Assembly (NCBI GenBank): GCA_963555705.1
Contig: OY743169.1
Span: 49,280,124 to 49,344,123 of the forward strand
Direction of reading: 5' to 3'
DNA: 64,000 bases
From: Ligustrum vulgare
Taxonomy: Eukaryota; Streptophyta; Magnoliopsida; Lamiales; Oleaceae
The notes below the pieces were generated by a model. The model did not search any database. It had not been told where the DNA came from and saw nothing but the letters and a program-made list of their open reading frames with translations. How positions within the stretch are numbered: the first letter of the stretch is position 1; every line of letters begins with the position of its first letter. Below are positions 33,718 through 44,500 of this stretch, in pieces. A program made the position numbers and the translations under genes.

Positions 33718-35789
33718 TTACACTTTGGTTCCTTCCACAGATTTACTCACTTCTTCCTTGCATCTATCACATAAGACACCCATATCTCCTTGGTGTTCTT
33801 TTCCTTTGAGTCGTTCAAACACTTTGGGACGTTGTTGTTCATCTTCTACTCCATCATCAATAACCAGTTTGAACTTTGGCAATTTCTGGGCAAAATCAGT
33901 TGCCATCATGTTCACCCCAAGCGGTTGTGGGAAGGGGTTCTCGTCTATCTCCATCTTTTTCTTAAGCTCAAGCGTGATCCTCCCCGACTCGATGGCTTCC
34001 TGCAACATGTACCGGAAAACCAAACAATTGTTAGTCGTATGAGACCATGCATTATGCCATTTACAGTATTTGTTGCCCTTAGTTTGTTCAGGGTTTGGCA
34101 ACTTATGTTTATCGCTCAACTTGATTTGCTTATCCTTATATAACTTTTCAAATATAAGGTCCGCCTTACTAACGTCGAATGAAAATATCTTAGCCTTCTA
34201 ATTTTTCTCTTCTAAATGCTCGTCTTTTACTATCGCGCCAGATTTTGCTGCCAGGGGACAAGCATATGGGTCCCCTTTGACTAGCTCGGCCAAGCATACT
34301 TTGGCCTGGTCATCGTATCCATCACCTACCGTGTGTATATCAAAATTTGGGTCTCTATAAAAGGTCCCTTTCCTAGAATTTTTCATTTGCTCTTCTTCTC
34401 TCAGCAGACGCTCATATCTTATTACATTAGCGCTCAATTGAAATAGGTCAGGGAACTCCCTATCCTGGAATTTTTTCTTGAGGTCAAAACTCAGGAAACT
34501 CTGAGCGATTCTAACGAATTCTTTTTCCGGCAGGGGTACAAAGCATTTACTCCTGGTCGTTTTGAACCATTGGAGAAAGCTTTCAGCCCACTCAGCGGGC
34601 ATTTGCCTTAGATTGGCCAAATCGGCCAGAGTCACCTCAAATTCCATTTCATAGAACTGGGCGTGGAACAGTTGTTCTAATTGTTGCCACGTTTGCACAG
34701 AATTCGCTGGTAGGTTAATGAACCAAGAGAAAGCCATCCCTGTTAAGGAACTTGGGAAAAGCTTCATCTTATGATAATCAATCACCTCACCACACTGCAA
34801 TGTGAATCGCCCTATGTGTTCTAGCGTGGAGACCTCCCCCAAACCAGTGAATAAAGAGAATTATGGCACCTTGTAACCCCTAGGCCACGGATAAGCTTGA
34901 TCCACCCAATCTGGGTAAGGCTTAGTGTAAGTTGGCCTAACATAAGGACGCATCCCGACTGCCATTTGGTCTCGCACCATCTCAGCGACTTGATCCCTTA
35001 ACAAGGCACTAGGATCATAAGGAATCCTATAGGTTGATTTCCTGCTAGTGGTGCTTGTGGCCTGACATTTGGCAAAGGGTTTGGTAAAGGATTTGGAGCG
35101 CAATTACCATTGGCGAAGTTGTCATTGTTCGACCCAATGTTGTTATTATTCCCTCCATCGTTAAGATGTGGAACATTTTGTCCGTTACTTTGGACATTAT
35201 TCCGGGGTACTGGGTTACCCCCAAAGTTCGGCACTGGGTTACCCCCCAAATTCGAAGTTGGGTTTCCCCCCAAGTTCGGCACTGGATTACTCCCCAAGCT
35301 TGAAGTTGGGTTACCCTCCAAGTTTGGCACTGGATTCCCCCCCCCCCCCAAGTTTGAAGTGGACGACCCAAAAGGCCATTCTATCCCTTGATTTGCATTT
35401 GAGGTCGGGGAACTATGTCCTACAATCGTCCTGGATTGAAAATGATGTCCTATATTTGGGAAGGTTGATTGAACAACTTGACCTATCAACTTATTCATAT
35501 TATCATTCAACATTTTTAGTTGTTTGGCCATATTATCGAATTGTTCTTTCTCTCTTTGAATAAACTTTTCCATATTATGGACATATTGCAGATTTACCTG
35601 TTCAACCACGTCTTGAGCGAGTTCATCGAACAGTGCGCGCATGGTTCGAGGATTCAAATCCATCATGGGTTCATAACGGCTATGACTCTCTCCCTCTATT
35701 CGTGGAGGACTTTGTTCCTCCTCATATCTTTCAATTATAGGCGGGAGATGATGGCATGCTGTTTCCTTGTCGGAATTCTTGTGAGGCAT
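33718..35789 (-). pseudogene. Gag of the Tat-like element, with NP-rich repeats
   Basis: The start is MPHKNSDKETACHHLPP at 35789. An N-terminal coiled-coil-like part (NMEKFIQREKEQFDNMAKQL) is followed by a region rich in GGNP. About six copies of a 15-16-residue NP repeat (GGNPVPN/GGNPTSN) lie at about 35200-35345. After frameshifts, 35103-34861 and 34842-34198 give the retrotransposon Gag domain (FPSSLTGMAFSWFINLP, WQQLEQLFHAQF, LRQMPAEWAESFLQWF). Then 34119-33718 has a CKWHNAWSHTTNNC zinc-knuckle variant. Gag would form the virus-like particle; at least two frameshifts make it non-functional. Confidence 0.85.
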
Positions 35790-35820
35790 GATTTTTCACT
35801 TCGTATCTTCAAAAATACAC

Positions 35821-35848
35821 CAAATTGTCCCACTGGGCATGCCAATCT
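35821..35848 (-). promoter_or_regulatory. Primer-binding site region of the Tat-like element
   Basis: Just inside the 5' LTR, the minus strand reads AGATTGGCATGCCCAGTGGG. The position is right for the tRNA primer-binding site. I cannot say with certainty which tRNA it matches; it is not the initiator-Met type used by the copia elements here. Confidence 0.65.
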
Positions 35849-36525
35849 TGTTTCGCACGGAAGTCACCTCGCTAACAATTACCAAAGGAGGATCAGACGA
35901 ATGTGTAAGAAACAAACATCTCGAGACAAAGTCCCAACGAGGGGTGCTATATTTATGAAAATTACAGTGAAGACAAAACACCTCCAAGGGGCGCAAGCAC
36001 ACAAATTACACTAAGAGTTTGACGATAAAAGTAAAGATAAAGGAAATTACATATTCTCTTGTTGAGATTTGATTGATTGGTCCTTCTAAATGACTAAGTT
36101 TTGACAATATATACAAATACACGAACTTCCTTCAACCGCTGCCAATATTTGGATCTTTGGTTTGCCACCTTGACTTGTAACTTGCATGGATTAATTTGCT
36201 TCCTCCACGTTGCATAATTGTTGCCCACGTTCTTGTAACATCTGCTTTCCAAGTCGCTCTAAGTAACTTCCACAATTCGTCACTTCAACTGCCACATTTG
36301 TCAACGACTGGCCGTGTGATCATAAGACAAGTATCAAAACCGCTTCTACTTGCTTAGTCGCTCAACTGCTCTATCGCTCGCCCAGTCACCCAAATATCCT
36401 AGCTGCCACACAATCGCCCAATCATCCAATTTCTTACCTATAATGAGCCCTTAACGCTGGGCCTCTTTTGGTTTGGGCCAATATTTAGGCCTCTTGTATT
36501 TTTGGATATTTTTTTGTAGTCAACA
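35849..36525 (-). repeat. 5' LTR of the Tat-like element
   Basis: 677 bp, TGTTTCGCACGG...GTAGTCAACA on the plus strand, followed by the target duplication AGATG. It would contain the element's promoter; no TATA box was assigned. Confidence 0.95.
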
Positions 36526-36530
36526 AGATG

Positions 36531-37221
36531 CATTCGTCAAGATGTTCATTCAAGAATGCTATCTTAACGTCCATTTGCCATATCTCATAATCCATATGAG
36601 CAGCGATGGATAAGAGTATTCTAATGGATTTAAGCATAGAAACTTGATAAAAGGTGTCATCATAATCGATGCCTTCCCTATGGGTAAACCCTTGGCTACT
36701 AGTCTAGCTTTAAATGTTTCGACATTTCCATCCACTCCTCTTTTCCTCTTGTAGACCCACTTGCACCCAATGGGTTTGATCCCTTCAGGAGCTTCTACGA
36801 GACCCATACTTGATTAGAATACATTGATTCCATCTCAAATTTCATGGGATTCTTCCACGAATTTGCATCCACATCCTCTATCAAATCTTGATAAGATGTT
36901 GGATCATCTTCTTGCTCTAAGGAGATCGTCGATAGGATTCTCCTATTAGTAAGTACCTTGCAGGTTTCCTAATGATCCTCTGACTTCTTTTCTGCGATGG
37001 ATGTTCTTGGATTTCCTAATTGGTTTGCGCATTTTGATGATTAAGTCCAGTATAACTTATTGGATTGTTATTCTCGTCATTCATATCCTGTGCAGTATTC
37101 AAGGGCTGAGGTAGATCTCCACTACTCCCACTTAAATGCAACACCCTATGATTGTTACCTTCAGGATATTCATCTGGAACCTCAGAAAGTGTCTCAAGGT
37201 TAGATAAGCTAAGAGTAGACA
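36531..37221 (-). pseudogene. Copia element B: integrase end and start of reverse transcriptase
   Basis: On the minus strand this gives a degraded integrase C-terminal region (a PEGNNHRVLHLSGSSGDLPQ stretch and RRILSTISLEQEDDPTSYQD), then the start of a copia reverse transcriptase. [20 protein letters not shown] and FKARLVAKG are seen, then after a frameshift [14 protein letters not shown]. The last codons continue at 27020 as IYMMQPEG once the gypsy element is removed. Gag, protease and most of integrase are missing: the LTR fragment to the right is fused directly to this region, an internal deletion. Confidence 0.8.
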
Positions 37222-37338
37222 ACTTACATATAATAATGAATTGCATATTTAAATAAATGTCAAATATTATATCAAATATAAAAAATCGTTTATTACATTT
37301 CAATAAATTCCTTACGCTTTTGGGCAAAAATCCCAACA
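37222..37338 (-). mobile_element. Truncated 5' LTR of copia element B
   Basis: From 37338 leftward, on the minus strand, this is TGTTGGGATTTTTGCCC and so on, matching the first ~105 bp of the LTR at 12642 (12540-12642), with small indels. The rest of the LTR, the primer site and the N-terminal genes were deleted. It marks the outer right end of copia B. Confidence 0.8.
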
Positions 37339-37477
37339 AGGGTTGCGGTACGAACTTGCCCGTTACAACCCCTGTGTAACGCCAGATGGAGTCAAATGAC
37401 AAATAGCAAAAGTTGCATTTCACAAAATGTGATTCTTCGAGTTTTAGTCAACGGGTCTAACAATTTGTGAGGCAATC
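37339..37477. other. Unassigned spacer beside copia B
   Basis: Short region between copia B and copia relic C; nothing recognisable. Confidence 0.4.
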
Positions 37478-37848
37478 AAAATGTCTATAGCTTGGTCTTC
37501 AAAGAAACAATACGTGGATTTTGTTTCATGCCCGATGACAGAGTATAGGGCTACAGATCACGTCGTGCAGATATGGCAAGGCTTAAATCTGTGTTTCAAG
37601 TGTTAAGTGTACATATGACTTCCACGCCTGTGGCACCGAATCCAATTTACCACGCATGATCATAACATTGAAATCGACACATTTTTTGAGGGACAAAGTC
37701 TTGAAAAAATAGTTGGATGCTAGATATGTTCCTTCTTATTATTAAGTAGTAAATTCCTTAACTAAACATGCATCACATTCCAAATTTTAATTTCTAAAGA
37801 GTAAGCATGGTGTACTGGATTTACCCTCAATTCTCAAGCTTGTCAGGA
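37478..37848 (+). pseudogene. Copia relic C: RNase H fragment
   Basis: The plus strand reads AWSSKKQYVDFVSCPMTEYR (the S-x-SKKQ...EAEYRA region of copia RNase H), then NPIYHA followed, across three stops, by HIEID-HF-RDKV, the end of RNase H. A purine tract (CAAGCTTGTCAGGA) follows, and an LTR may start TGTTAGAAC at 37849. That LTR is split by element D: 37849-38033 and then from 44071, perhaps ending CAAAACA near 44219. Confidence 0.6.
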
Positions 37849-38490
37849 TGTTAGAACTAAGCTTAAATTTGGGCCTTGCATTGCATATGAAATGGGGCAT
37901 ATTAGAAGGCAATATAAGATTTTGTAAGTGGCCCAGAAAATGAACCTTTGTTGTTCATCTTCAACAATCAGACAAAACAATGAACTTTATCATCAAGCTG
38001 GTTAGGTCAGTTCACAATAATGGAAGCAACAGTTGTAAGGATTTTAATCAATCGTGTGGGCTTATATGTGAATTATTGTGTATTGAATAAAAGGCTATCA
38101 ATTTTGGTTAAGCCCATTTAAAGTGATCTAATAAGGATTTGGTATATTGGGCTTTAATGCATCTAATTAATGTATGGGCTTTTATGTGTAGATACCAGGC
38201 CATTACCTAATTCATGATGGGCCGGATTAGGTTAACTGACAATTCAGTATATAAAGTCGGTTATGGTCCCCGAATCCTACGTACTGTTCATCTTGTCTGA
38301 CATCCCATCATCAGAGAGATAATAAGGACTACGTATTGATTTAGAAGATCCAAACACCGTAATCGTTTATCGTGAATCACGTTTGATTAAGGTACGCTTC
38401 CGCTTCAGTTATTTAATTCTTGATAATTCTAACATGATGATTTTGGATCCTGGATAAATAATTTATCTGTGAAATAAATTTTCTAACAAG

Positions 38491-38503
38491 TGGTATCAGA
38501 GCC
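38491..38503 (+). promoter_or_regulatory. Initiator-Met tRNA primer-binding site, element D
   Basis: TGGTATCAGAGCC two bases after the 5' LTR; complementary to the 3' end of plant initiator Met tRNA. Confidence 0.9.
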
Positions 38504-40600
38504 AACATCGTGTTGAATTATCAGATCAATTTTACACGCATATATGTAAAACCTTGACTTTTGCGTATGTATACCTCTGAATTCGAAAATATACATTCAG
38601 CCAAATTGATTTCAAAGTTTCGAAATATATACATACGCTGACACAGCAAATTTCATGATTGAGAAATATACATGTTTAGCAGTTTTGTTGTGTATGGTTA
38701 TGGATTCAATATGTATTGTTGTGTATGGATTTATGTTGGTTATGTGGTTGTTGGTTGAGGACGAAGGTGGAAAAGGGTAGCCGCGCGCGATGGAATGGAT
38801 TCAGTTGGTGGGGACACCGCGCGTTGCGGCGTCGGATTTCAGTGGTTGCGCGCGGCTTGTAGCGTCGCCGCGCGCTATGGGATGAGGAGGCTCACAGCGT
38901 CGCGCACTGCGACGCTGTGTACTTTGCTGCAGCGCCGGTAATGGCGCTGCAGGCGACAGGTGGTGTGCGGCGCCGGTGATGGCGCCGCGTTCTTGTCCTG
39001 GTTCGTGGGCGGCGGCAGTTAGGGTTTAAACCCTAGCTGTCGCGATTTTGGGGCAGGGGCCTGGGTCCGGAAATTAGAAGTCTTAAGGGTTCTTTATGCA
39101 ATTTTGGATAGTTTGAACTATTTGCACCTCAAGGCCTTATGTTTATTCTATATTTATGTTTAAAACCAATAGTTACAGAATAATTTAAGTTGGCCCTTAA
39201 AGTTATGAATTTTATGAAATCAGCCCCAAATTTATAAAATTATTTAAGTTGGGACTTTTAATGTTCTAAATTGTATAATCCAGCCCCTAATGTTTGAGAA
39301 TTTTCAAAACTGGTCCCTAAAGCTTGGAAATTCTCTAATTTGGTCCCATAAAGTTCGAAAATCTTCATTTTCGGTCCCTAAAGTTTGAAAATTTTCATTT
39401 TCAGTCCCCAAAGTTTGAAAATTTTCTAATTCAGTCACTAAAGTTTGGAAATTTTCAAAATTGGTCCTTAAAGCCTTAAAGTTTGATTTTTTTTTAAAAA
39501 TTAAGTCCCTAAAGTTTGGGAATTTTCTAAATTGGCTCCTAAAGTTTGAAAATTTTCAAAATCAACATTTAAAGATTGAAAATTTCCTATTTTGGCCCTC
39601 TAAAGTTGTTTTTCTTTCAAATTGGGACCTAAAGTTTGGAATTTCTCTAAATTGACCAATAAAGTTTTGGAAAAATTATAATTTAAGTCCTTCAAGCTTA
39701 AAATTTTACATAATTGGCCACCTAAGGTTTAAGAATATTGCAATTGACTCTCCTAACTTAAGGATTGCTTTATTCTAAAGTTTTGAATTCTATAATTCAA
39801 ATCCTAAAGTCAAATATAGATGCAAATCAATGAATTTCAGTTTCAAATCTTGGTACATCGGAATCTTTTGAGAGATATAATATTCGAAAGTAAGTTAGTT
39901 GAAGCAACATGTTGCCAAAGCAACCTCTCTTGTGGATATTAATTAACTTTGAATATTAGAAGGTATTTGTGTGTGTTATTCATTGCGGATATTAATCGGC
40001 CCAAAGGAAGGTCAATATTTGGCTCGAATTTCACATGCACCTGTGGTGATAAACACGTGGCAATTATTTGGTTTGACGTGTGACAAATAAATCGGTCCAA
40101 AGAAAGGTTTATTGGTTAACATGTCTTATTGCCTGTGTTTGATCACTACACTAAGGAAAAATTAGGTGTTTGTGTGTTATTTCATGCGGATATTGATCGG
40201 CCCAAAGGAAGGTCAATATTTGGCCCGAATTTCACATGAACTTGTCGTGATAAATACGTGATGGTTATTTGGTTTTACGTGTGATCAATAAATCGATCCA
40301 AAGAAAGATTTGTTGGTTGACATGTCTTACTGTCAGTGTTTGATTACTACACCAAGAGTACCACTTACAAGTCAATATTTCTGTCCAAAGACTAAATATT
40401 GATGTTGTGCTAGGTATCTTGTGATGGGCCCTACCACTATTTGAAAGTATGATTTGCATAATAAGGTATTTATGTGAGCTATTTTGTTTAAGTGTTCTCT
40501 ATTCTGTTTCAAATTCTGCTAGTAGTATATCTACAAGCTCAAACTTAATCCATATATTTATGGAACAAACTTCAAGGATCAAAACAAGAACATTAATTTT
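38504..40600 (+). other. Long structured leader of element D
   Basis: Three parts are visible. A CpG-rich patch (about 38775-39030) contains repeated GCGTCGC/GCGCCG and CCGCGCGC. A degenerate array (about 39180-39790) has roughly 35-bp units of the form 'ggtccctaaagtttgaaaattttc', about 16 copies. A third part starts 'gcaacatgttgccaaagcaacc' and has 'cggcccaaaggaaggtcaat' repeated at about 39985 and 40195, within a ~200-bp tandem duplication. All three parts recur in element F (62300-63400). No long protein is encoded; the function is unknown. Confidence 0.8.
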
Positions 40601-41300
40601 TCGTTGACTGCATGGATCTAGACCGTGTACTAAGGATTGAGCAACCTGCTCCTCTTACGGATGAAAGTTCATCTAATCAAATGAGGAACTTTGAGAAGTG
40701 GGATTGCTTAAATTACGTGAGTCTCATGATCATTAAGTGCGGCGTTCTAGAAGCCTTTAGTGGCATAGTATCTGAGGAGGTAAATGATGCCAATGAGTTC
40801 CTTGCCGAAATTAAGAAACGTTTTGCAAAAAAACGATAAGGCTGAAACAAGTACGCTTATGCAAAGCTTGATTTCAATAAAGTATAAAGGTAATGGGAAA
40901 ATAAAGGAGTACATCATGTAGATGTCTCACACTGCTTCAAAATTAAGGAACTAAAACTGGACTTGTCTAATGACTTGCTCGTGCATTTGGTATTGATATC
41001 GCTTCCTGCACAATATAGTTAATTTAAGGTTAGTTATAACTTTCAAAGTAGAAATGGACTCTCAATGAGCTTATTTCATGGTGTGCAAGCTTCTTGCACA
41101 ATTCAGTTAATTTAAGGTCAGTTGTAACTATCAAAGGGAGAAATGAACTCTAAATGAGCTCATTCTATTTTGTGTGCAAGAGGAAGAAAAGTTGAAGCAG
41201 GAAAGAACTGAAAGTGTTCACTTGGAAAACACCTCTAAAGATAAGGGCAAGAAAATAAATAAAGAAAATAAAGTCGTTAAGGGGCTATTAATTTTATAAT
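40601..41300 (+). pseudogene. Element D gag remnant
   Basis: The plus strand has MDLDRVLRIEQPAPLTDESS, NFEKWDCLNYVSLMIIKCGV, EFLAEIKKRFAKK, then (after a frameshift) TLMQSLISIKYKGNGKIKEY. This is the UBN2-type Gag of copia elements and closely matches the intact gag of element F at 63475-64000. The C-terminal part is lysine-rich (GKKINKENKVVKG). Many stops. No CCHC knuckle was found. Confidence 0.85.
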
Positions 41301-41689
41301 CCCACACTTAAATCAACTTTTGAAACGGGAACTGCAACATTTTTGAGGATGTTGAGTTTGGGGGGAGAAATAAGGTTAGAGATATTGTCTTTAAGGAATA
41401 AGTTGAGGAAGGATTGGTTTCGATTCCTACTATTGCTTTTGACAACGTGCAAGTTTTTATGCATGTCATTGATCAAGAAGCATATTCGGAACCTCAACTA
41501 GACAATATTGAAGAACCTCCCATCCAAAATAAGGTAAATTTCAGAAGTACAAACTCAACAACCTCAATAATTAAAGCCATTAAGGAGATCCACGAGAGAA
41601 AGGGAAAAAATGCTATTCTGGATAATTTAAATAGTATTTTTCCAAGAACATAAGGAAATAATGGAATTGTGGAAGATGGTCCAATCAAT

Positions 41690-43110
41690 TCCATCAGACC
41701 ATGCAGGATTCTAACTCTCAAAAGTGGATTGATGTCATAAATAAGGAGTATAAGCATATGCAAGACAATAAAGTTTGGGATCTTTTCCCATTACCAGAAA
41801 GTGTTGGTCTTAAATGCATTTTTTAAACCAAGAGGGATTTGAAAGGTAATTTGGAAAGATATAAAGTTCGTCTTGTATCTAAATGCTTTACATGGAATGA
41901 TGACATTGATTATAAAGAGACTTTCCCTTTTGTTTCTACGAAAGACTCTTTTAGGAAAGTTAGGTTGTTGCACATTTTGACCTCGAGTTACATCAAATGG
42001 ATACTAAGGTAGCGTTTCTCAATGGTGACATTGATGGGACGATATGGTTTGCAAATTAAAGAAATCCATTTATGTACTCAAGCCAGCTTCCCTTAAGGGT
42101 AATACAAATTTCATCAAGTAATTATCTCATTTGGTCTTGAGATTAATGTTGTTGATGGTTGTATGTATTACAAGTTCAGTGGGAGTAAGTGTATTTTCCT
42201 GGTTTTATATGTTGATTATTACTTGCCACTAATGATATAGGCATGTCACATAAAATTATGAGATTTTTGTCAGGGAATTTTGAGATTAAAAATCTTGGTG
42301 ACGTCTCTTTTGTATTAGGAATTCAGATACACCGGGATTGTTCTCGGGGTATTCTTGGATTGTCACAAAAGGGCTACATCGATAAAGTACTTAAGATGTT
42401 TGGCATGCAAGACAGTAAATCAGGGGGACAGCCCTATCGCTAAGGGAGACAAATTTAGTCTCGACTAATGCTCGAAAAGTTATCTTGAAGTTAAAGAAAT
42501 GCAGAGGCTCCCATATAGTTAAGCTATAGGGAATCTGATATATACTCAAATTTGTATGCGTTCGGATATTGCATACGTTATTGGGATACTAAGGAGATAT
42601 TTAAGTAACACTGGGATGGATCATTTGGAAAGTAGCCAAACATGGGTTATAAGGTATTTGAAGAGAACAAAAGATTACATGCTCGCATACAGAAAATCGG
42701 ATTAGTTGGAGATCATATGGTATTATGATTCCGATTTTTACTAGATGTCAAGAAAGTAAAAGATCCACATAAGGCTACATTTATCTGCTAGTTAGAGGAG
42801 CTATTTCGGGATGTAGTGCTTAATAGACACTTTAGCTTCTTTCACTTGGCAGCACAGTTGTAGCAATTTTGGGGGCATCTAATTATGGAATATAGCTGCG
42901 AAATTTTGTCACTGGGCTGCGTATTTTGTACGATAAAGAAAGACCACTAAAGTTATATTGTGACAATAACTCAGCAGATTTATATTCCAGTAACAACAAG
43001 AGCTCAACTAAGTCAAAATACATTGACATAAGTTCCTGGTTGTGAAGGATACAGTTCAGAATGGACATGTGTCAATAAGAGCACATTGGGACAAACTCCA
43101 TAATTGCGGA
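41690..43110 (+). pseudogene. Element D reverse transcriptase and RNase H remnant
   Basis: Fragments in order: TKRDLKGNLERYKVRLVSKC, DIDYKETFPFVSTKDSF, VDGCMYYKFSGSKCIFLVLY followed by VDYYLLLANDIG (the YVDD motif has become YVDY), then an open frame from 42243 (FEIKNLGDVSFVLGIQIHRD, GILGLSQKGYIDKVLKMFGM). RNase H traces run to about 43100. Many stops and frameshifts; the catalytic motif is lost. Confidence 0.85.
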
Positions 43111-44070
43111 TCCGCTTACTGAAGTATTACAACCCAAGGTCTTTCATGAGCACATTACTCATATGGGTGTTGTATTTCTTAAGGATATTCGGTTTCAGTG
43201 GGAGTTTGTATTTTGGGTGCATTAGACACATTTACTGTCCTTTTGGATACAGTTTAAAGTTAAAGTTATTTACAGCTGTAAGGTTTCAGGTTTATTATCT
43301 CTGAACTCGTTTAAAGATGATCTCACTAAAGTCGGACCAGTTGGAAATAGGCATGTTGAAGATCACATTACATGTAATTTCCATGTTACACATCCATACT
43401 TGATCCATGTCATTCAGTTATATTGATATACATGTGACCATTGAAGGTTTAGTTACGATTAATGTAGCGAAAGCCGCTTTAATCCTATGTTGATATAATT
43501 GATGGACCGGATTGTTTGGGGATGCATTCAGTAATGATAGCAAAATTTTGAGTACTCATAAGGTTATGATTGATACACAATTGTAAGGTTACACATATAG
43601 CCCAAGTGGGAGATTGTAAGGATTTTAATCAATCGTGTGGGCTTATATGTGAATTATTGTGTATTGAATAAAAAGCTATCAATTTTGGTTAAGCCCATTT
43701 AAAGTGATCTAATAAGGATTTGGTATATTGGGCTTTAATGCATCTAATTAATGTATGAGCTTTTATGTGTAGATATCAGGCCATTACCTAATTCATGATG
43801 GGCCGGATTAGGTTAACTGACAATTCACTATATAAAGTCGGTTATGGTCCCTGAATCCTATGTACTGTTCATCTTGTCTGACATCCTATCATCATAGAGA
43901 TAATAAGGACTACGTATTGATTTAGAAGATCCAAATATCGTAATCGTTTATCGTGAATCACGTTTGATTAAGGTACGCTTCCGCTTCAGTTATTTAATTC
44001 TTGATCCAACATGATGATTTTAGATCCTGGATAAATAATTTATCTGTGAAATAAATTTTCTAACAACAGT

Positions 44071-44500
44071 ACTCCTAATTTTATTCTCATTTATTAACTC
44101 AGGACGCTTGTTACTGTACTAGTAATTGTAAATTTTATAGTAAATTCTTTCATCCTTTTTTTACTCAATATATCAACTGAAATCGAGCTCACTACTTCTT
44201 GGAGCATTCCCAAAACAAAATCTCCTAATATTCTCCTGAATCCATCAAATTACAAGCCTCACGAAAATCAATTTCCCATGGTATTGTTGAAGAAACTTGA
44301 TAAACGACAGAATAGATGTGGCTTGTGTGATAGAATATTTTGTCAATCATGCCCGTATTTCTTTGTATTAATTGATCCATTACAAGGTACAATTTTACAA
44401 TCCTATTGAAATGCTGCAGAACCGTCTTCGAAGTGAAGAAAAAATAAATGAAAAATTAGTTAATTAATTATCACAGCAGGTTAATTATTTAAATCTGAAA
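44071..44500. other. Flank between element D and the TIR gene
   Basis: Its first ~145 bp may be the remainder of relic C's LTR. The rest should hold the 3' untranslated region of the minus-strand TIR gene. No poly(A) signal was assigned with confidence. Confidence 0.4.

Larger units (their letters stand above)
27026..36525 (-). mobile_element. Complete 9.5-kb Ty3/gypsy (Tat-like) retrotransposon
   Basis: Two 677-bp LTRs (27026-27702 and 35849-36525) share TGTTTCG...GTCAACA ends and differ at about 42 positions by eye, so about 94% identity. Both flanks carry the 5-bp duplication AGATG (27021-27025 and 36526-36530). On the minus strand the order is LTR, primer-binding site, gag, protease, reverse transcriptase, RNase H, second RNase H, integrase, polypurine tract, LTR. 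The second RNase H before integrase points to the Tat group of non-chromoviral gypsy elements. It is inserted in the reverse transcriptase of copia B. Several genes have stops, so it is no longer autonomous. Confidence 0.95.
38034..44065 (+). mobile_element. Complete 6.0-kb Ty1/copia element D
   Basis: The LTRs at 38034-38488 (455 bp) and 43615-44065 (451 bp) begin TGTAAGG and end TTCTAACA. By eye they differ at roughly a dozen positions plus a 4-bp indel (about 97% identical). Flanking duplications are ACAGT at 38029-38033 and 44066-44070. The primer site TGGTATCAGAGCC is at 38491-38503 and the polypurine tract AAGTGGGAGAT ends at 43614. The 2.1-kb leader precedes a badly broken gag and polymerase; protease and integrase were not found. 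Recent LTRs with dead genes suggest movement by proteins supplied from another copy. Confidence 0.95.

Noticed and set aside
38491..38503. tRNA-like sequence TGGTATCAGAGCC (also at 61966, and reversed at 10447 and 60185)
   Set aside because: These are primer-binding sites complementary to initiator Met tRNA, placed directly inside LTRs; no tRNA gene surrounds them.
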